The position numbers and the translations under genes were made by a program. Positions 43,293-55,712 of a stretch of DNA of 64,000 bases are shown one piece after another. The notes under the pieces are model-generated. The model made no database searches. It was not told where the DNA came from and saw nothing but the letters and a program-made list of their open reading frames with translations. Source of the stretch: Kaistia hirudinis (GTDB lineage: Bacteria > Pseudomonadota > Alphaproteobacteria > Rhizobiales > Kaistiaceae); the NCBI RefSeq assembly GCF_014196455.1, contig NZ_JACIDS010000003.1, positions 496,001 to 560,000 of the forward strand. Reading direction: 5' to 3'. Position 1 is the first letter of the stretch. Each line of letters opens with the position of its first letter.

Positions 43293-43556
43293 TCAGGGAT
43301 CGCGGATGATGACCTGGCCGGAGGGATCGTCGGCCGGTTCGGCGGGCGGCGGGGGAGCTGGGAGGACCGCCGGAACGGTCGGAAGTTGCTGGCGGAGGAC
43401 GGGCTGCCCGCCATCGGGATCATGGAACACGATCGCCCAGCCCACGACGAAACCAACGAGGCCGAGCGACAGGGCGAGCGCGATCGGCCAGATGCGCCAG
43501 CGCATGGCGCGGCGGTCGCGATCCAATCCGAGAGGGGCGGAATAGTCGTCCGGCAA
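43293..43556 (-). CDS. Membrane-anchored N-terminal remnant of a divergent polysaccharide deacetylase
   Basis: An 87-residue frame beginning at TTG (43556, with GGAG upstream). It contains the start DDYSAPLGLDRDRR, one transmembrane helix (WPIALALSLGLVGFVVGWAI) and VFHDPDGGQPV, then a proline-rich linker and a stop after VIIRDP. This matches the N-terminus of the divergent polysaccharide deacetylase (YibQ/DUF610-like) that normally lies between ctpA and rppH in this order of bacteria, where it is roughly 350-400 residues. The whole catalytic domain is absent and only 99 bases separate it from rppH. Either a decayed gene or a retained short membrane peptide. Confidence 0.6.
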   Translation of the reverse strand: MPDDYSAPLGLDRDRRAMRWRIWPIALALSLGLVGFVVGWAIVFHDPDGGQPVLRQQLPTVPAVLPAPPPPAEPADDPSGQVIIRDP

Positions 43557-43723
43557 GCGCTGCTCCGGAACCCTGTGCTGGAATGCGGCAGGACGTAGCG
43601 TGGCCCGCCTGTCTGTCGGGGGCCGCTATCCCTGCGGCGCGGCCACGGCAGCCGGCGCATGACGCTGTGGTAGGCCGCGGCCGGCAGAAAAGCGGCGCCT
43701 CAGGGGCGCCGCTCGTTCGCTGC

Positions 43724-45058
43724 TCAGTTCGGGACGACCGCCTTGGGGTCCGGCGGGAAGGCGCTATTGGCGACCTTGCCGTCGAGCAGGCCGATCGCCT
43801 GCTGCAGCTGCTTGTCGTCCTTCGCCTCCGGCGGCACATAGGCCTGCGAGCCGCCGCCCTCGGCGCCACCCGCCTCGTTGGTCAGGTGACCCTTGAGCGA
43901 AGCCTCGCCCTTGGTGTCAGTGACCTGGTCCTTCAGCTCCGGCGGCAGGTCCTGCAGCACCTGGATATCCGGATCGATGCCCTTGGCCTGGATCGACCGG
44001 CCCGACGGCGTGTAGTAGCGCGCCGTCGTGAGACGGATGGCGCCGTTCGAGCCGAGCGGGATGATCGTCTGGACCGAGCCCTTGCCGAAGGAGCGCGTGC
44101 CGAGAATGGTCGCGCGCTTCTGGTCCTGGAGGGCACCGGCGACGATCTCGGACGCCGAGGCCGAGCCGCCATTGATGAGCACGATGACCGGCTTGCCGTC
44201 GGAGAGATCGCCCGGCCGCGCATCGTAGCGCGTGTTCTGGTCGGAATGGCGCCCGCGAGTCGCGACGATCTCGCCCTTGTCGAGGAACGCATCGCCCACG
44301 GCCACCGCCTGGTCGAGCAGGCCGCCGGGGTTGTTGCGGAGATCGAGGATGTAGCCCTTGATCTTGTCGCGGCCGATCTCGTTGTCGAGCTTATCGATCG
44401 CGCTCTTCAGCCCGTCGAAGGTCTGCTCGTTGAAGGAGGAGATGCGGATATAGCCGATGTCGCCTTCGGGACGCGACTTGACCGACTGGATGCGGATCAC
44501 GTCGCGGACGATCTTGACGTCGAAGGGCTTGGCGACGCCCTTGCGCTGGATCTGCAGCGTGATCGGCGTGTTGACCGCGCCGCGCATCTTCTCGACGGCC
44601 TGGTTCAGGTTCATGTTCTGAACCGCATCGCCGTCGATCGCGACGATCAGGTCGCCCGCCTGGATGCCGGCCTTCTGCGCCGGGGTGTCGTCGATGGGCG
44701 ACACGACCTTGACGGCGCCGTCCTCCATCGTGACCTCGATGCCGAGCCCGCCGAACTCGCCGCGGGTCTGCACCTGCATGTCCTTAAACTCTTTCGCATT
44801 CATATAGCTTGAATGCGGGTCCAGCGACGTCAGCATGCCGTTGACGGCGGCTTCGACGAGCGCCGAATCCTCGGGCTTCTCGACATAGTCGGAGCGCACC
44901 CGTTCGAACACGTCGCCGAACAGGTTGAGCTGCCGGTACGTGTCGGAAACGGCGGCGTGCGCCACGCCGGGCACCAGATCCGGCATCTGGCTCAGCGTTA
45001 CCGTGGCCGCGGCGCCGATGATCGTGCCGGCCAGGAGCAGGGTAGCATTACGAATCAT
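43724..45058 (-). CDS. ctpA: Carboxy-terminal processing protease CtpA (S41)
   Basis: A 444-residue serine protease of the periplasm. It has a signal/anchor (MIRNATLLLAGTIIGAAATV), a PDZ domain (GGLGIEVTMEDGAVKVVSPI to AGDLIVAIDGD) and the catalytic core with NGGSASASEIVAGAL (serine) and TRSFGKGSVQTI (lysine). Such proteases tune cell-wall hydrolases, which fits the envC-like murein hydrolase activator encoded upstream with an ATGA overlap. The tail after residue 380 is Gly/Ala-rich. Confidence 0.95.
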   Translation of the reverse strand: MIRNATLLLAGTIIGAAATVTLSQMPDLVPGVAHAAVSDTYRQLNLFGDVFERVRSDYVEKPEDSALVEAAVNGMLTSLDPHSSYMNAKEFKDMQVQTRGEFGGLGIEVTMEDGAVKVVSPIDDTPAQKAGIQAGDLIVAIDGDAVQNMNLNQAVEKMRGAVNTPITLQIQRKGVAKPFDVKIVRDVIRIQSVKSRPEGDIGYIRISSFNEQTFDGLKSAIDKLDNEIGRDKIKGYILDLRNNPGGLLDQAVAVGDAFLDKGEIVATRGRHSDQNTRYDARPGDLSDGKPVIVLINGGSASASEIVAGALQDQKRATILGTRSFGKGSVQTIIPLGSNGAIRLTTARYYTPSGRSIQAKGIDPDIQVLQDLPPELKDQVTDTKGEASLKGHLTNEAGGAEGGGSQAYVPPEAKDDKQLQQAIGLLDGKVANSAFPPDPKAVVPN

Positions 45059-46404
45059 CCGCCAACCTTTTCGTCGTTGGATCGCGCCCACCATGGGGCC
45101 GGGTCGATCGAGGTTCCGTCTTTTCTGAATTCGACATAGAGCACGGGCTGCGTAGCGCCAATACCGTCGACATTGTTGCTGGCCAAAAGTCGCGATCCCA
45201 TGACCGCGACCGGTTCGCCTGCCAGCACGAACTGTCCAAGTTCGACGTCGATCCGCTCCATTCCTGCCAACAACACATGATATCCGCCGCCGGCGTTGAT
45301 GATCAAGAGTTGTCCGTAGGAACGGAACGGGCCGGCATAGACGACCCAGCCATCCGAAGGCGACGAAACACCGGCATCGGCGCGCGTCGCCATCGAAATT
45401 CCCTGCGTGATGCCGCCGAGGCCGTCCGGCACGCCGAAGCCCCTGACCTCGGTGCCGTTGACCGGGCGCGGCAGCATGCCCTTCGTGCTGGCGAAGGCGA
45501 CGGCGGGCGCGATGCGGTTCGGCGCGCCGAGATTGGAGGGCTGCGCCGGCGCCTTTCCGGATTCGACCGCCGCCCGGTTGTCCGCCTCGGCCTGCTTCGC
45601 CGAGGCTGCGGCGTCGGCCGAAGCCGCGATCTGGTCCTCGAGGCTCGCGATCAGGTCCTTGAGACTGGTCGCCTTCTTGGCGAGCTCTTCCGAGCGGGCC
45701 TGCTCCGCGACCAGCTGATCCTGCGACGCGGTTCGGGCCTTCTTCTTTTCCTCCACCAGCAGCTGGATGCGCGTGCGCTCCTCGGCGAGGGCGCTGGCAT
45801 CGGCCCGCATGCGGTCGCGCTCGCGCTGCTGCTCGGCCTTGAGCGCCACGAGATGGTTGAGGTCGTCGGCGAGTGATGTCGCCTCGGTCCGCAGTTCCGG
45901 CACGACGGAGCCGAGCAGCATCGCGCTGCGCACGGCGGAAAGGGCATCCTGCGGTCGGACGACGATCGCCGGCGGCGGCTTGCGGCCCATGCGCTGCAGC
46001 GCGGCCAACACATTGGCGAGAACGCCGCGCCGGGCTACGAGCGAATCGCGAACCGTCTTCTCCTCGTCGAGGAGGCTGCTCATGCGCTTTTCGGCGTCGT
46101 CGATCTTCTTTTCGAGTTCCTGGGCGCGATCGCCCGTGTCGACCAGAGCCGTATTGAGCGAGGTGCTGTCCTGCTCGAGCCTGGCGATCTCGGCCTGCAG
46201 CGCGTCCTGGCGCTCCTTGGTGACCTCGATGTCATGCGTGATCGCGTCGAGCTCGGCGCGGCGGGCGCTCTGTTCGGCGGCGGCCGCCGATCCGGGCGCC
46301 GGCGCCGGCACGTCCTGCGCCATCGCCGAATTCATCCCGAGCATCATCACGGCCGCCATGGCGGCGGCCTGGAAGGATGACGTGGAATTCGAGCAGCGTC
46401 GCAC
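45055..46404 (-). CDS. EnvC-like murein hydrolase activator (coiled coil plus M23 domain)
   Basis: A roughly 449-residue periplasmic protein: signal peptide ending near MNSAMAQ, long coiled coil (about residues 50-260, rich in Glu, Ala, Lys), and a degenerate LytM/M23 domain at the C-terminus (GVSSPSDGWVVYAGPFRSYG, then LLIINAGGGYHVLLAGM). The zinc ligands of an active M23 peptidase (HxxxD and HxH) are not intact: the family's H-x-H appears as VLYVEF. That is typical of EnvC, which activates amidases rather than cutting. Start uncertain: I use the GTG at 46404, which gives a charged n-region; ATG at 46359 or 46491 are alternatives. Confidence 0.82.
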   Translation of the reverse strand: MRRCSNSTSSFQAAAMAAVMMLGMNSAMAQDVPAPAPGSAAAAEQSARRAELDAITHDIEVTKERQDALQAEIARLEQDSTSLNTALVDTGDRAQELEKKIDDAEKRMSSLLDEEKTVRDSLVARRGVLANVLAALQRMGRKPPPAIVVRPQDALSAVRSAMLLGSVVPELRTEATSLADDLNHLVALKAEQQRERDRMRADASALAEERTRIQLLVEEKKKARTASQDQLVAEQARSEELAKKATSLKDLIASLEDQIAASADAAASAKQAEADNRAAVESGKAPAQPSNLGAPNRIAPAVAFASTKGMLPRPVNGTEVRGFGVPDGLGGITQGISMATRADAGVSSPSDGWVVYAGPFRSYGQLLIINAGGGYHVLLAGMERIDVELGQFVLAGEPVAVMGSRLLASNNVDGIGATQPVLYVEFRKDGTSIDPAPWWARSNDEKVGG

Positions 46405-46521
46405 GTTATGAGGAACCGAGAGAAGCGTTCGGCCGGCCGCTCGCAGCGGCCCTGCGGGCCGGCTGTCTATACACCGCCGCCTTTCATCCATGCTCGGCAA
46501 TTGCGGCCGAAGCGCGACGGA

Positions 46522-47001
46522 TCATTCGCGATGATAAGGGTGGCCCGAGAGAATGGTCACCGCGCGATAGACCTGCTCGGCGAGCAGGAGGCGGACGATC
46601 TGGTGCGGCCAGGTCATCGGCCCGAAGGCGAGCAGTTCATCGGCGCGGGCCCTGATCGCGGCGCCGTGCCCATCGGCGCCGCCGATGGCGAAGACGAGGT
46701 CGGGGACGCCGTCGTCACGCAGGCGCCCGATGCGGCGGGCGAAGTCGGCGCTGGTGGGCGCCGTGCCGCGTTCATCGAGCACGACCAACCGCGCGCCCTT
46801 GGGCAGCGCGTTCAGCATGGTCGTGGCTTCCTGGTCCATGCGGTCTTCCGCACGGCCGGCCCGGCTCTCAGAAAATTCGCGCGCGCTCACATCCAGCCCG
46901 AGACTGCGGCCGGCGAGTTTGGCGCGCTCGACATAGCGCTCGATCAGAAGGCTGTCGGGACCCGACTTGAGCCGCCCGATCGCGAAGACTGCTACACGCA
47001 T
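46522..47001 (-). CDS. rlmH: 23S rRNA pseudouridine-1915 N3-methyltransferase
   Basis: A 159-residue SPOUT methyltransferase modifying helix 69 of 23S rRNA. The SAM-binding knot is clear: LVVLDERGTAPTSADFARRI, FAIGGADGHG and LLLAEQVYRAVTILSGHPYH. The ATG at 47001 gives the usual family start MRVAVFAIGRLKSGP. It follows rsfS by 14 bases, an arrangement conserved in most bacteria. Confidence 0.97.
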   Translation of the reverse strand: MRVAVFAIGRLKSGPDSLLIERYVERAKLAGRSLGLDVSAREFSESRAGRAEDRMDQEATTMLNALPKGARLVVLDERGTAPTSADFARRIGRLRDDGVPDLVFAIGGADGHGAAIRARADELLAFGPMTWPHQIVRLLLAEQVYRAVTILSGHPYHRE

Positions 47002-47015
47002 CGTCCGTCCGGCGC

Positions 47016-47399
47016 TCAGCCGGCGTTCGGCTCCGTCACGCTGCGAAGGCCGGTCGCCTTCGGCGCGTCGGCCGTCCACATCTTCTCGATGTTGTAGAAG
47101 GTGCGGACTTCCGGACGGAAGACGTGCACGATCACGTCGCCCGCGTCGATGAGCACCCAGTCACAATGGGGTGTGCCCTCAATGCTGGAGACGCGTCCGC
47201 CGGCTTCCTCGATGTCGCGGGCGATATGGTCCGCGATCGCGCCGACGTGACGTTGCGAACGGCCCGTGGCGACGACCATGTAGTCCGCCAGCGCCGATTT
47301 GCCCGCAATGTCGATGGACACGATTTCCTCGGCCTTCGAATCGTCGAGGCTTTCGAGGACAGTCTTCAGGACGTCATCCGCCGCAATCTGCCGGCGCAC
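47016..47399 (-). CDS. rsfS: Ribosome silencing factor RsfS
   Basis: A 127-residue protein that binds L14 and blocks subunit joining in starved cells. Core blocks: DSKAEEIVSIDIAGKSALAD, YMVVATGRSQRHVGAIADHI, GTPHCDWVLIDAGDVIVHVF and FYNIEKMW. I use the GTG at 47399, but its ribosome site is weak. A CTG at 47456, in frame and nine bases after AAGGAAG, would add 19 residues (TTAIQTEAAPERVPQRT). See findings. Lies between nadD and rlmH. Confidence 0.92.
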   Translation of the reverse strand: MRRQIAADDVLKTVLESLDDSKAEEIVSIDIAGKSALADYMVVATGRSQRHVGAIADHIARDIEEAGGRVSSIEGTPHCDWVLIDAGDVIVHVFRPEVRTFYNIEKMWTADAPKATGLRSVTEPNAG

Positions 47400-47593
47400 A
47401 GCCGTCCGCTGAGGAACGCGCTCAGGCGCGGCCTCGGTTTGAATTGCCGTCGTCAGTGGTTCTTCCTTTCGCCATGGGGCGCATCTGGCCTTTCGAGATG
47501 GCCGGAACAGAACGCTAACCCATGCAGCTTTTGCCGCATGTTCAAAAGATAGGCACGAGCGGGTGAAGCTTTCAAGACGCCGTCTGCAATGCG

Positions 47594-48244
47594 TCAGACT
47601 GAATCGTGCGGATTGGCGCCGCCGGCGCGGATCGCCGTCGAGGAAATCGCCATGCGATGGCCGTGCAGCACCGTCCAGGCGGGCGGCGCGCGGAAGGCGA
47701 GCCCGGCGGCGTCCGTCTCGCTGATACGAAACGATGCCAGCGCGGAGGCGGCCGGCGCGGCGCCGGCCGCGAAGGTGCTGCCCGGCCTATCATAGACGGC
47801 GATCGGCATCATGCCGGCGATCTCGCGCCACTGCCGCCAGCGGTGGAACTGGCGCAGATTGTCGGCGCCCATGATCCAGACGAACCGCACGCCCGGCCGC
47901 CGCGCCTTGAGGATCGACAGCGTCTTGGCCGTATAGCGCGTGCCGAGCGCGGCCTCGATCGCGGTGACGCGGATGCGCGGCTCGTTCGCAGCCATGGCCC
48001 GGGCGGCCTCGACGCGGCGGGCCAGCGCGCCGGGCGCATGGTCCTTCAGCGGATTGGCCGGTGTCACCAGCCACCAGAGCTGGTCGAGCTTCAGCCGGCG
48101 GAGCGCGGCGCGGCTGACCATCAGGTGCCCGGCATGCGGGGGATCGAAGGAGCCGCCGAACAGGCCGATGCGCTGTCCGGCCGCGGCGGCCGGCAGTTTC
48201 AGCGCAGCCCGCAGCGCGGGATCGGAATAATCCTCGGGGCTCAC
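47594..48244 (-). CDS. nadD: Nicotinate-nucleotide adenylyltransferase
   Basis: A 216-residue enzyme forming nicotinate adenine dinucleotide from nicotinate mononucleotide and ATP in NAD synthesis. Motifs: [20 protein letters not shown] (nucleotide-binding HxGH), [27 protein letters not shown] and the C-terminal ISSTAIR. The GTG start overlaps the proA stop (GTGA). Confidence 0.96.
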   Translation of the reverse strand: MSPEDYSDPALRAALKLPAAAAGQRIGLFGGSFDPPHAGHLMVSRAALRRLKLDQLWWLVTPANPLKDHAPGALARRVEAARAMAANEPRIRVTAIEAALGTRYTAKTLSILKARRPGVRFVWIMGADNLRQFHRWRQWREIAGMMPIAVYDRPGSTFAAGAAPAASALASFRISETDAAGLAFRAPPAWTVLHGHRMAISSTAIRAGGANPHDSV

Positions 48245-49533
48245 GGCCGGGTCTGGCCTGCGCCGTGGACCCGATATTTGAACGAGGTGAGCTGCTCGAC
48301 GCCGACGGGCCCGCGCGCATGCATCCGTCCCGTCGCAATGCCGATCTCGCCGCCGAAACCGAACTCGCCGCCATCCGCGAACTGGGTCGAGGCATTGTGC
48401 AGCACGATGGCCGAATCGACCTCGGCGAGGAAGCGGTCGGCCGCAGCCTGGTCGGCGGTGATGATCGCATCGGTGTGGTGCGAGCCATAGGTCTCGATAT
48501 GGTCGATCGCCGCGTCGAGGCCGTCGACGACCTTCACCGCAATGATCGCGTCGAGATATTCCGTCGACCAGTCCGCCTCGCTCGCCGGCGTCGCTTCGGC
48601 GACCAGGCGGCGCGTCTCCTCGTCGCCCCGGATCGAGCAGCCCGCATCGATCAGCGCGCGGACGATCGGCACCAGATGCGTGCCGGCGACGGCGCGGTCG
48701 ATCAGCAGCGTCTCCGCCGCGCCGCACACGCCCGTGCGCCGCATCTTGGCGTTCACGACCAGCGGGATCGCCATGGCGAGATCGGCCGCCGCGTGGATGT
48801 AGATGTGCACGATGCCTTCGAGATGGGCGAAGACGGGAACGCGCGCCTCGTCCTGCACACGCGCGACCAGGCTCTTGCCGCCGCGCGGCACGATCACGTC
48901 GATCGACCCGCCGAGGCCTTCGAGCATGGCGCCCACGGCGGCGCGGTCGGCGAGCGGCACCATCTGGATCGCGTCGGCGGGCAGGCCGGCCGCCTCGAGG
49001 CCGCGCGCGAGCGCCGCATGGATGACGGCCGATGTGCGGAGCGTGTCCGAGCCGCCGCGCAGGATGACGGCATTGCCGGATTTCAGCGTCAGCGCGCCGG
49101 CGTCGGCGGTGACGTTGGGCCGGCTCTCATAGATGACGCCGATCACGCCGAGCGGCGTGCGCACGCGTTCCAGATGCAGCCCGTTCGGCCTGTCCCAGGC
49201 TGCCGTGACGGCGCCGACGGGGTCCGCGAGGTCGGCGATCTCCTCGACGCCGCGGGCCATCGCCTCGATGCGAGCCGGCGTCAGCGTGGCGCGGTCGATG
49301 AAGGAGGGGAGCGCGCCGGAAGCCTTGATGGCGGCTACGTCGAGCGCGTTCGCTTCCAGGATGGCGGGCGCGGCGGCGCGGATCTCCGACGCCATGGCGC
49401 GCAGCGCCTGATCCTTGGCGGCCGATGGGGCGAGGGCGATCCTGCGGGCGGCGGCACGGGCCTTGCGGCCCATCGCCAGCATCACGCTCGCCACGTCCTC
49501 GCTCTCGCGCTTCAGAACGGCCGTCGTCGTCAT
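48241..49533 (-). CDS. proA: Gamma-glutamyl phosphate reductase
   Basis: A 430-residue NADPH-dependent enzyme, the second step of proline synthesis. Family marks are [32 protein letters not shown], the active-site cysteine in [19 protein letters not shown], and [19 protein letters not shown]. Of two adjacent ATGs (49539, 49533) the second has GAGG at proper distance. It lies between proB (72 bases) and nadD. Confidence 0.97.
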   Translation of the reverse strand: MTTTAVLKRESEDVASVMLAMGRKARAAARRIALAPSAAKDQALRAMASEIRAAAPAILEANALDVAAIKASGALPSFIDRATLTPARIEAMARGVEEIADLADPVGAVTAAWDRPNGLHLERVRTPLGVIGVIYESRPNVTADAGALTLKSGNAVILRGGSDTLRTSAVIHAALARGLEAAGLPADAIQMVPLADRAAVGAMLEGLGGSIDVIVPRGGKSLVARVQDEARVPVFAHLEGIVHIYIHAAADLAMAIPLVVNAKMRRTGVCGAAETLLIDRAVAGTHLVPIVRALIDAGCSIRGDEETRRLVAEATPASEADWSTEYLDAIIAVKVVDGLDAAIDHIETYGSHHTDAIITADQAAADRFLAEVDSAIVLHNASTQFADGGEFGFGGEIGIATGRMHARGPVGVEQLTSFKYRVHGAGQTRP

Positions 49534-49605
49534 GATCATTCCCTCAGATCCCGAAGAGGCGCCGACAAACGCCCTTCGCCCGGGTGCATTCCACCCGAAA
49601 ACTGC

Positions 49606-52325
<2,720 letters not shown>

Positions 52326-52354
<29 letters not shown>

Positions 52355-53003
52355 TGTCCGCCTCCTGTGGCGTCCTGCGCATCGCGCCCTCTGCGCCCCA
52401 GGCCTTGAGGCTGGCCCAGACGCGTCGCTCGAGCACGAAGCGTTCGATCGGCACCGCGCCGCGCGCCGCGAGCGAGCGTATCATGCCCGTATCGCGGAAC
52501 TGGAAGCCGCACTTCTCCGCGACACGCCGGGCCGCCGCGCTGTTGACGCGGATCGCGCACCAGAGCCGCTCGGCGCCGCCGGCCTGAAAGGCGTGGTCGA
52601 CGATCGCATGCGCGACCTCCGTCCCGAAACCCCGGCCCCAGAAGCGCTCGGCGATCCAGAACGAGATCTCGAAGCCATCGGGCCAGCTGTCGCTGCGGCT
52701 ATGGAAGGCGGCCCCGACCAGCCCGCCCTCGCGCCGCGCCACGGCGACATAGCTGGCGCCGGAGGCGCAGGGACGCGCGCGCTCGCGCTCGACCCAGGCC
52801 TCCGCGTCGTTCCGCAGATAGGGGTAGGGCACGTTGACCAGCCCCATCGCCACCCGCGGATTGTCGAGCGCTGCCGAAAGGGCGGCCACATCGCCCCGCC
52901 TTGGCGGGCGAAGCTGCAGCCGCCGTGTCGGCAGCCACCGTTCTTCGTCGTCGCTCGCCGCTTCGCCGCCGTCGTCCTGCATCGTCGCCTCCCGATGGGC
53001 CAT
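52326..53003 (-). CDS. GNAT acetyltransferase (second copy)
   Basis: A 225-residue GNAT protein with LPTRRLQLRPPRRGDVAALS, FWIAERFWGRGFGTEVAHAI and RVNSAAARRVAEKCGFQFRD. The first ~20 residues are acidic and may be spurious if translation begins at the ATG at 52982. It overlaps the following GNAT gene by 29 bases, so the two are probably a tandem duplication that diverged. Substrate unknown. Confidence 0.88.
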
Positions 53004-53102
53004 GAAGAAAGGGGAGATGGTGTCCCATCTCCCCTCGCAACTGGACCGTCATCAGGCGCGGCCGGGGTCATGGTGACACCGGCGTTCCTTGGGAATGACC
53101 GG

Positions 53103-53375
53103 TTATTCTGCAGCCTCTACCGCCACTGGGGCGACGGAGACGTAGGTACGGCCATTGGCTTTGCGGCGGAACGCGACCACACCGTCCTCGACGGCGAAAA
53201 TCGTGTGATCCTTGCCCAGGCCAACGCCCGTGCCGGGATGCCACTGCGTGCCACGCTGGCGGATGATGATGTTGCCCGAGACGACGGCTTCGCCGCCGAA
53301 CTTCTTGACGCCGAGACGGCGACCCGCGGAATCGCGACCGTTGCGCGAGGAACCGCCTGCCTTCTTGTGTGCCAT
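53103..53375 (-). CDS. rpmA: 50S ribosomal protein L27
   Basis: A 90-residue ribosomal protein near the peptidyl-transferase centre. It reads [20 protein letters not shown], then [19 protein letters not shown] and [16 protein letters not shown]. Its mature N-terminus is already exposed (no Firmicutes-type leader). Follows rplU by 131 bases. Confidence 0.98.
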   Translation of the reverse strand: MAHKKAGGSSRNGRDSAGRRLGVKKFGGEAVVSGNIIIRQRGTQWHPGTGVGLGKDHTIFAVEDGVVAFRRKANGRTYVSVAPVAVEAAE

Positions 53376-53506
53376 GATCCACTCCAATTCCGCTTCAGGA
53401 AGCGAGCCGCCTCAGGCCCGGTCTTCCCGGCTCACGCGTTCGACCCGCGGAGCCTCGATGAAACCTGGTGCCCGGCCGTTGGGCCGGAGCGCCGCTCGGT
53501 GCCTGC

Positions 53507-53824
53507 TCAGGCGCCCGCCGAGATGCCGGTGATCCGGACCACGGTCTGGTGCTGGCGATGGCCGCGGCTGCGCTTCGAATTCTGACGCCGGCGCTTCTTG
53601 AACACAAGGATCTTGCGCGTACGGGTCTGGTCGACGATCTCGCCGGTGACGGTGGCGCCGGCAACGGTCGGCGCGCCGACGGTGGTGCCTGCCTCGTCGC
53701 CGACCAGGAGCACCTGGTCGAACGTGACGGTATCGCCGGCTTCACCGGCCAGAAGCTCGACGGCGAGCTCGTCATTGGCGGCAACGCGGTACTGCTTGCC
53801 ACCGGTCTTGATGACTGCGAACAT
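53507..53824 (-). CDS. rplU: 50S ribosomal protein L21
   Basis: A 105-residue ribosomal protein: [20 protein letters not shown] at the start and [20 protein letters not shown] with [11 protein letters not shown] at the end. It opens the long leftward block and is preceded by a near-consensus promoter 107 bases upstream. Confidence 0.98.
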   Translation of the reverse strand: MFAVIKTGGKQYRVAANDELAVELLAGEAGDTVTFDQVLLVGDEAGTTVGAPTVAGATVTGEIVDQTRTRKILVFKKRRRQNSKRSRGHRQHQTVVRITGISAGA

Positions 53825-53930
53825 TGTTCTTTCCGTTGTTCAGCTCAGCCTCAAAGGGCCGGCTTCTTTCAGTCAGGCTAAAGCGAATGAAAAACGGCGC
53901 GACTGCTCTGCCGCACCGTGATCGGCCGCT

Positions 53931-53958
53931 GTTATACGGGCGAGGCTGTTCCTGTCAA
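53931..53958 (-). promoter_or_regulatory. Strong promoter of rplU-rpmA
   Basis: Read leftward: TTGACA (53958-53953), a 16-base spacer, TATAAC (53936-53931). Both boxes are near consensus for the housekeeping sigma factor, as expected for ribosomal protein genes. Confidence 0.75.
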
Positions 53959-53994
53959 GGCCGAACGGTCGGAAATCGGCCTTTTCTGCGCCGT

Positions 53995-54693
53995 TCAGCG
54001 GCGGGCGGCCAGGAGGTCGGGCCGTCTCTCGCGGGTGATCCGCTCCGCTTCCGCGCGGCGCCAGCGGGCGATGGCCTGATGGTCGCCGGAGAGCAGGATT
54101 TCGGGGATCGACTGCCCCTCCCATTCGCGCGGCCGCGTATAATGGGGGTATTCGAGCAGCCCGCCCTCGAAGCTCTCCTCTTCGCCCGAGGCGCTCGCGC
54201 CCATGACGCCGGGCAGCAGGCGGACGACGGCATCGATCAGCACCATGGCGCCGAGCTCGCCGCCGGACAGCACATAGTCGCCGATCGAGACCTCCTCGAG
54301 GCCGCGTCCCGCGATCACCCGCTCGTCCACGCCCTCGAACCGGCCGCAGACGACGATCACGCCCTGCTCCTCCGCGAGAGCGCGCACGCGGCTTTGCTGG
54401 AGCGGACGGCCGCGCGGGCTCATCAGGAGGCGCGGGCGCGTGTCGTCCGGCGTGAGTGCGGCATCGATCGCCGCCGCCACGATGTCGGCGCGCATCACCA
54501 TGCCCGGCCCGCCGCCGGCCGGCGTATCATCGACATTGCGATGGCGTGAGGTGGCCGAGGCGCGGATGTCACGCGCCTCGATCGCCCAGGTGCCGTCCTG
54601 GAGCGCACGGCCGGCCAGCGATGTGCCGAGCGGGCCGGGGAACATCTCGGGATAGAGCGTCAGGACCGTGGCGCGCCAGGGCGGAACGCTCAC
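53995..54693 (-). CDS. trmD: tRNA (guanine-37-N1)-methyltransferase
   Basis: A 232-residue SPOUT enzyme methylating G37 of tRNAs. The SAM-binding trefoil knot is seen in [20 protein letters not shown] and [20 protein letters not shown], with [12 protein letters not shown] after it. The GTG start overlaps the rimM stop (GTGA). rplS, which usually follows, is absent; the next gene downstream is rplU with its own promoter. Confidence 0.97.
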   Translation of the reverse strand: MSVPPWRATVLTLYPEMFPGPLGTSLAGRALQDGTWAIEARDIRASATSRHRNVDDTPAGGGPGMVMRADIVAAAIDAALTPDDTRPRLLMSPRGRPLQQSRVRALAEEQGVIVVCGRFEGVDERVIAGRGLEEVSIGDYVLSGGELGAMVLIDAVVRLLPGVMGASASGEEESFEGGLLEYPHYTRPREWEGQSIPEILLSGDHQAIARWRRAEAERITRERRPDLLAARR

Positions 54694-55253
54694 GACCCGT
54701 CCTCCGGGCTCGCCGTCTCGTCGCCCTCGCGCGCCTCGGTCTCGTCCGGCGGCTCGACGACGAGCCGCCCGCCGGTGATGTCGACGACCGGGACCACGGC
54801 GCGGGTGAAGGGGAGGTAGAAGCTGCGTCCGCCTTCCGGGAGGATTTCCAGAAGGTCGCCCGCGCCGAAATCCTGCACGGCGACGACACGGCCGAGCGAG
54901 GTTCCATCGCGGCGCTCGGCCGAAAGGCCGACGAGGTCGGCGTGATAGAAATCGTCCTCGTCCTCCAGCGGCGGCAGGGCCGACCGGGGGATGTAGAGCT
55001 TGCGGTTGCGCAGCGTCTCGGCCGCATTGCGGTCGGCGACGCCCTTGACGCGCGCAACAAGCGCCTCGCCCTGCGGACGCAGCTGAACGATCTCGACGAC
55101 GCGGCCGTCGTCGAGCGTCAGCGGGCCATAGTCGGCGAGGCTCGCGGGATCCTCGGCGAAGGCGTGCAGCTTCACCTCGCCGCGAATGCCATGCGCGGCA
55201 CCGAACTGGCCGAGGAGGATCCTGTCCTCACGCAGCGGATCGTCATGCGCCAT
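54690..55253 (-). CDS. rimM: 16S rRNA-processing protein RimM
   Basis: A 187-residue factor for 30S maturation. [20 protein letters not shown] marks the N-terminal domain; [20 protein letters not shown] and [20 protein letters not shown] mark the PRC barrel. An acidic tail of about 20 residues is added. Lies between rpsP and trmD. Confidence 0.96.
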   Translation of the reverse strand: MAHDDPLREDRILLGQFGAAHGIRGEVKLHAFAEDPASLADYGPLTLDDGRVVEIVQLRPQGEALVARVKGVADRNAAETLRNRKLYIPRSALPPLEDEDDFYHADLVGLSAERRDGTSLGRVVAVQDFGAGDLLEILPEGGRSFYLPFTRAVVPVVDITGGRLVVEPPDETEAREGDETASPEDGS

Positions 55254-55266
55254 GGCGAAGCTCCGG

Positions 55267-55291
55267 TCCCTCCCCGCGAAGGGGAGGGCGG
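55267..55291 (-). repeat. GC-rich palindromic repeat, short copy
   Basis: CCCTCCCCGCGAAGGGGAGGG forms a hairpin in the 57 bases between rpsP and rimM and resembles the pair at 14511 and 14620. It may separate expression of the two genes. Confidence 0.5.
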
Positions 55292-55310
55292 CAGCGGCAA
55301 AGTGGCCGCA

Positions 55311-55667
55311 TTACTCCGCAGCGGCGGCGGCTTCGGCCTTCTTGGCCTTCTCGGCGGCGCGCTCCTGGGCCTTCTTGCCCGGGACGGCCTTCTGCGGGTT
55401 GTTGCGCGGCGCGCGGTTCAAGAGGCCGGCATCGCTCAGGAAGCGGGCGACGCGGTCCGTCGCCTGGGCGCCGACCGAGAGCCAGTGCTTGGCGCGCTCC
55501 TGGTCGAGCACGACGCGGTTCGCGTTCTCCTTGTCGAGCATCGGGTCGAAGGAGCCGATACGCTCGATGAAGCGGCCGTCGCGCGGCGAACGGGCGTCGG
55601 CGACGACGATGCGGTAGAACGGACGCTTCTTCGCGCCGGAGCGGGCGAGGCGGATCTTCAGGGACAT
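55311..55667 (-). CDS. rpsP: 30S ribosomal protein S16
   Basis: A 118-residue protein: [40 protein letters not shown] and [19 protein letters not shown]. The tail from residue 85 is a Lys/Ala/Glu-rich extension common in this order. AGGA precedes the ATG. Confidence 0.98.
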   Translation of the reverse strand: MSLKIRLARSGAKKRPFYRIVVADARSPRDGRFIERIGSFDPMLDKENANRVVLDQERAKHWLSVGAQATDRVARFLSDAGLLNRAPRNNPQKAVPGKKAQERAAEKAKKAEAAAAAE

Positions 55668-55712
55668 TTTCTTCTTCCTTTCAAAGCCAGATTGGTCTGC
55701 GGCGCGTCGCGC

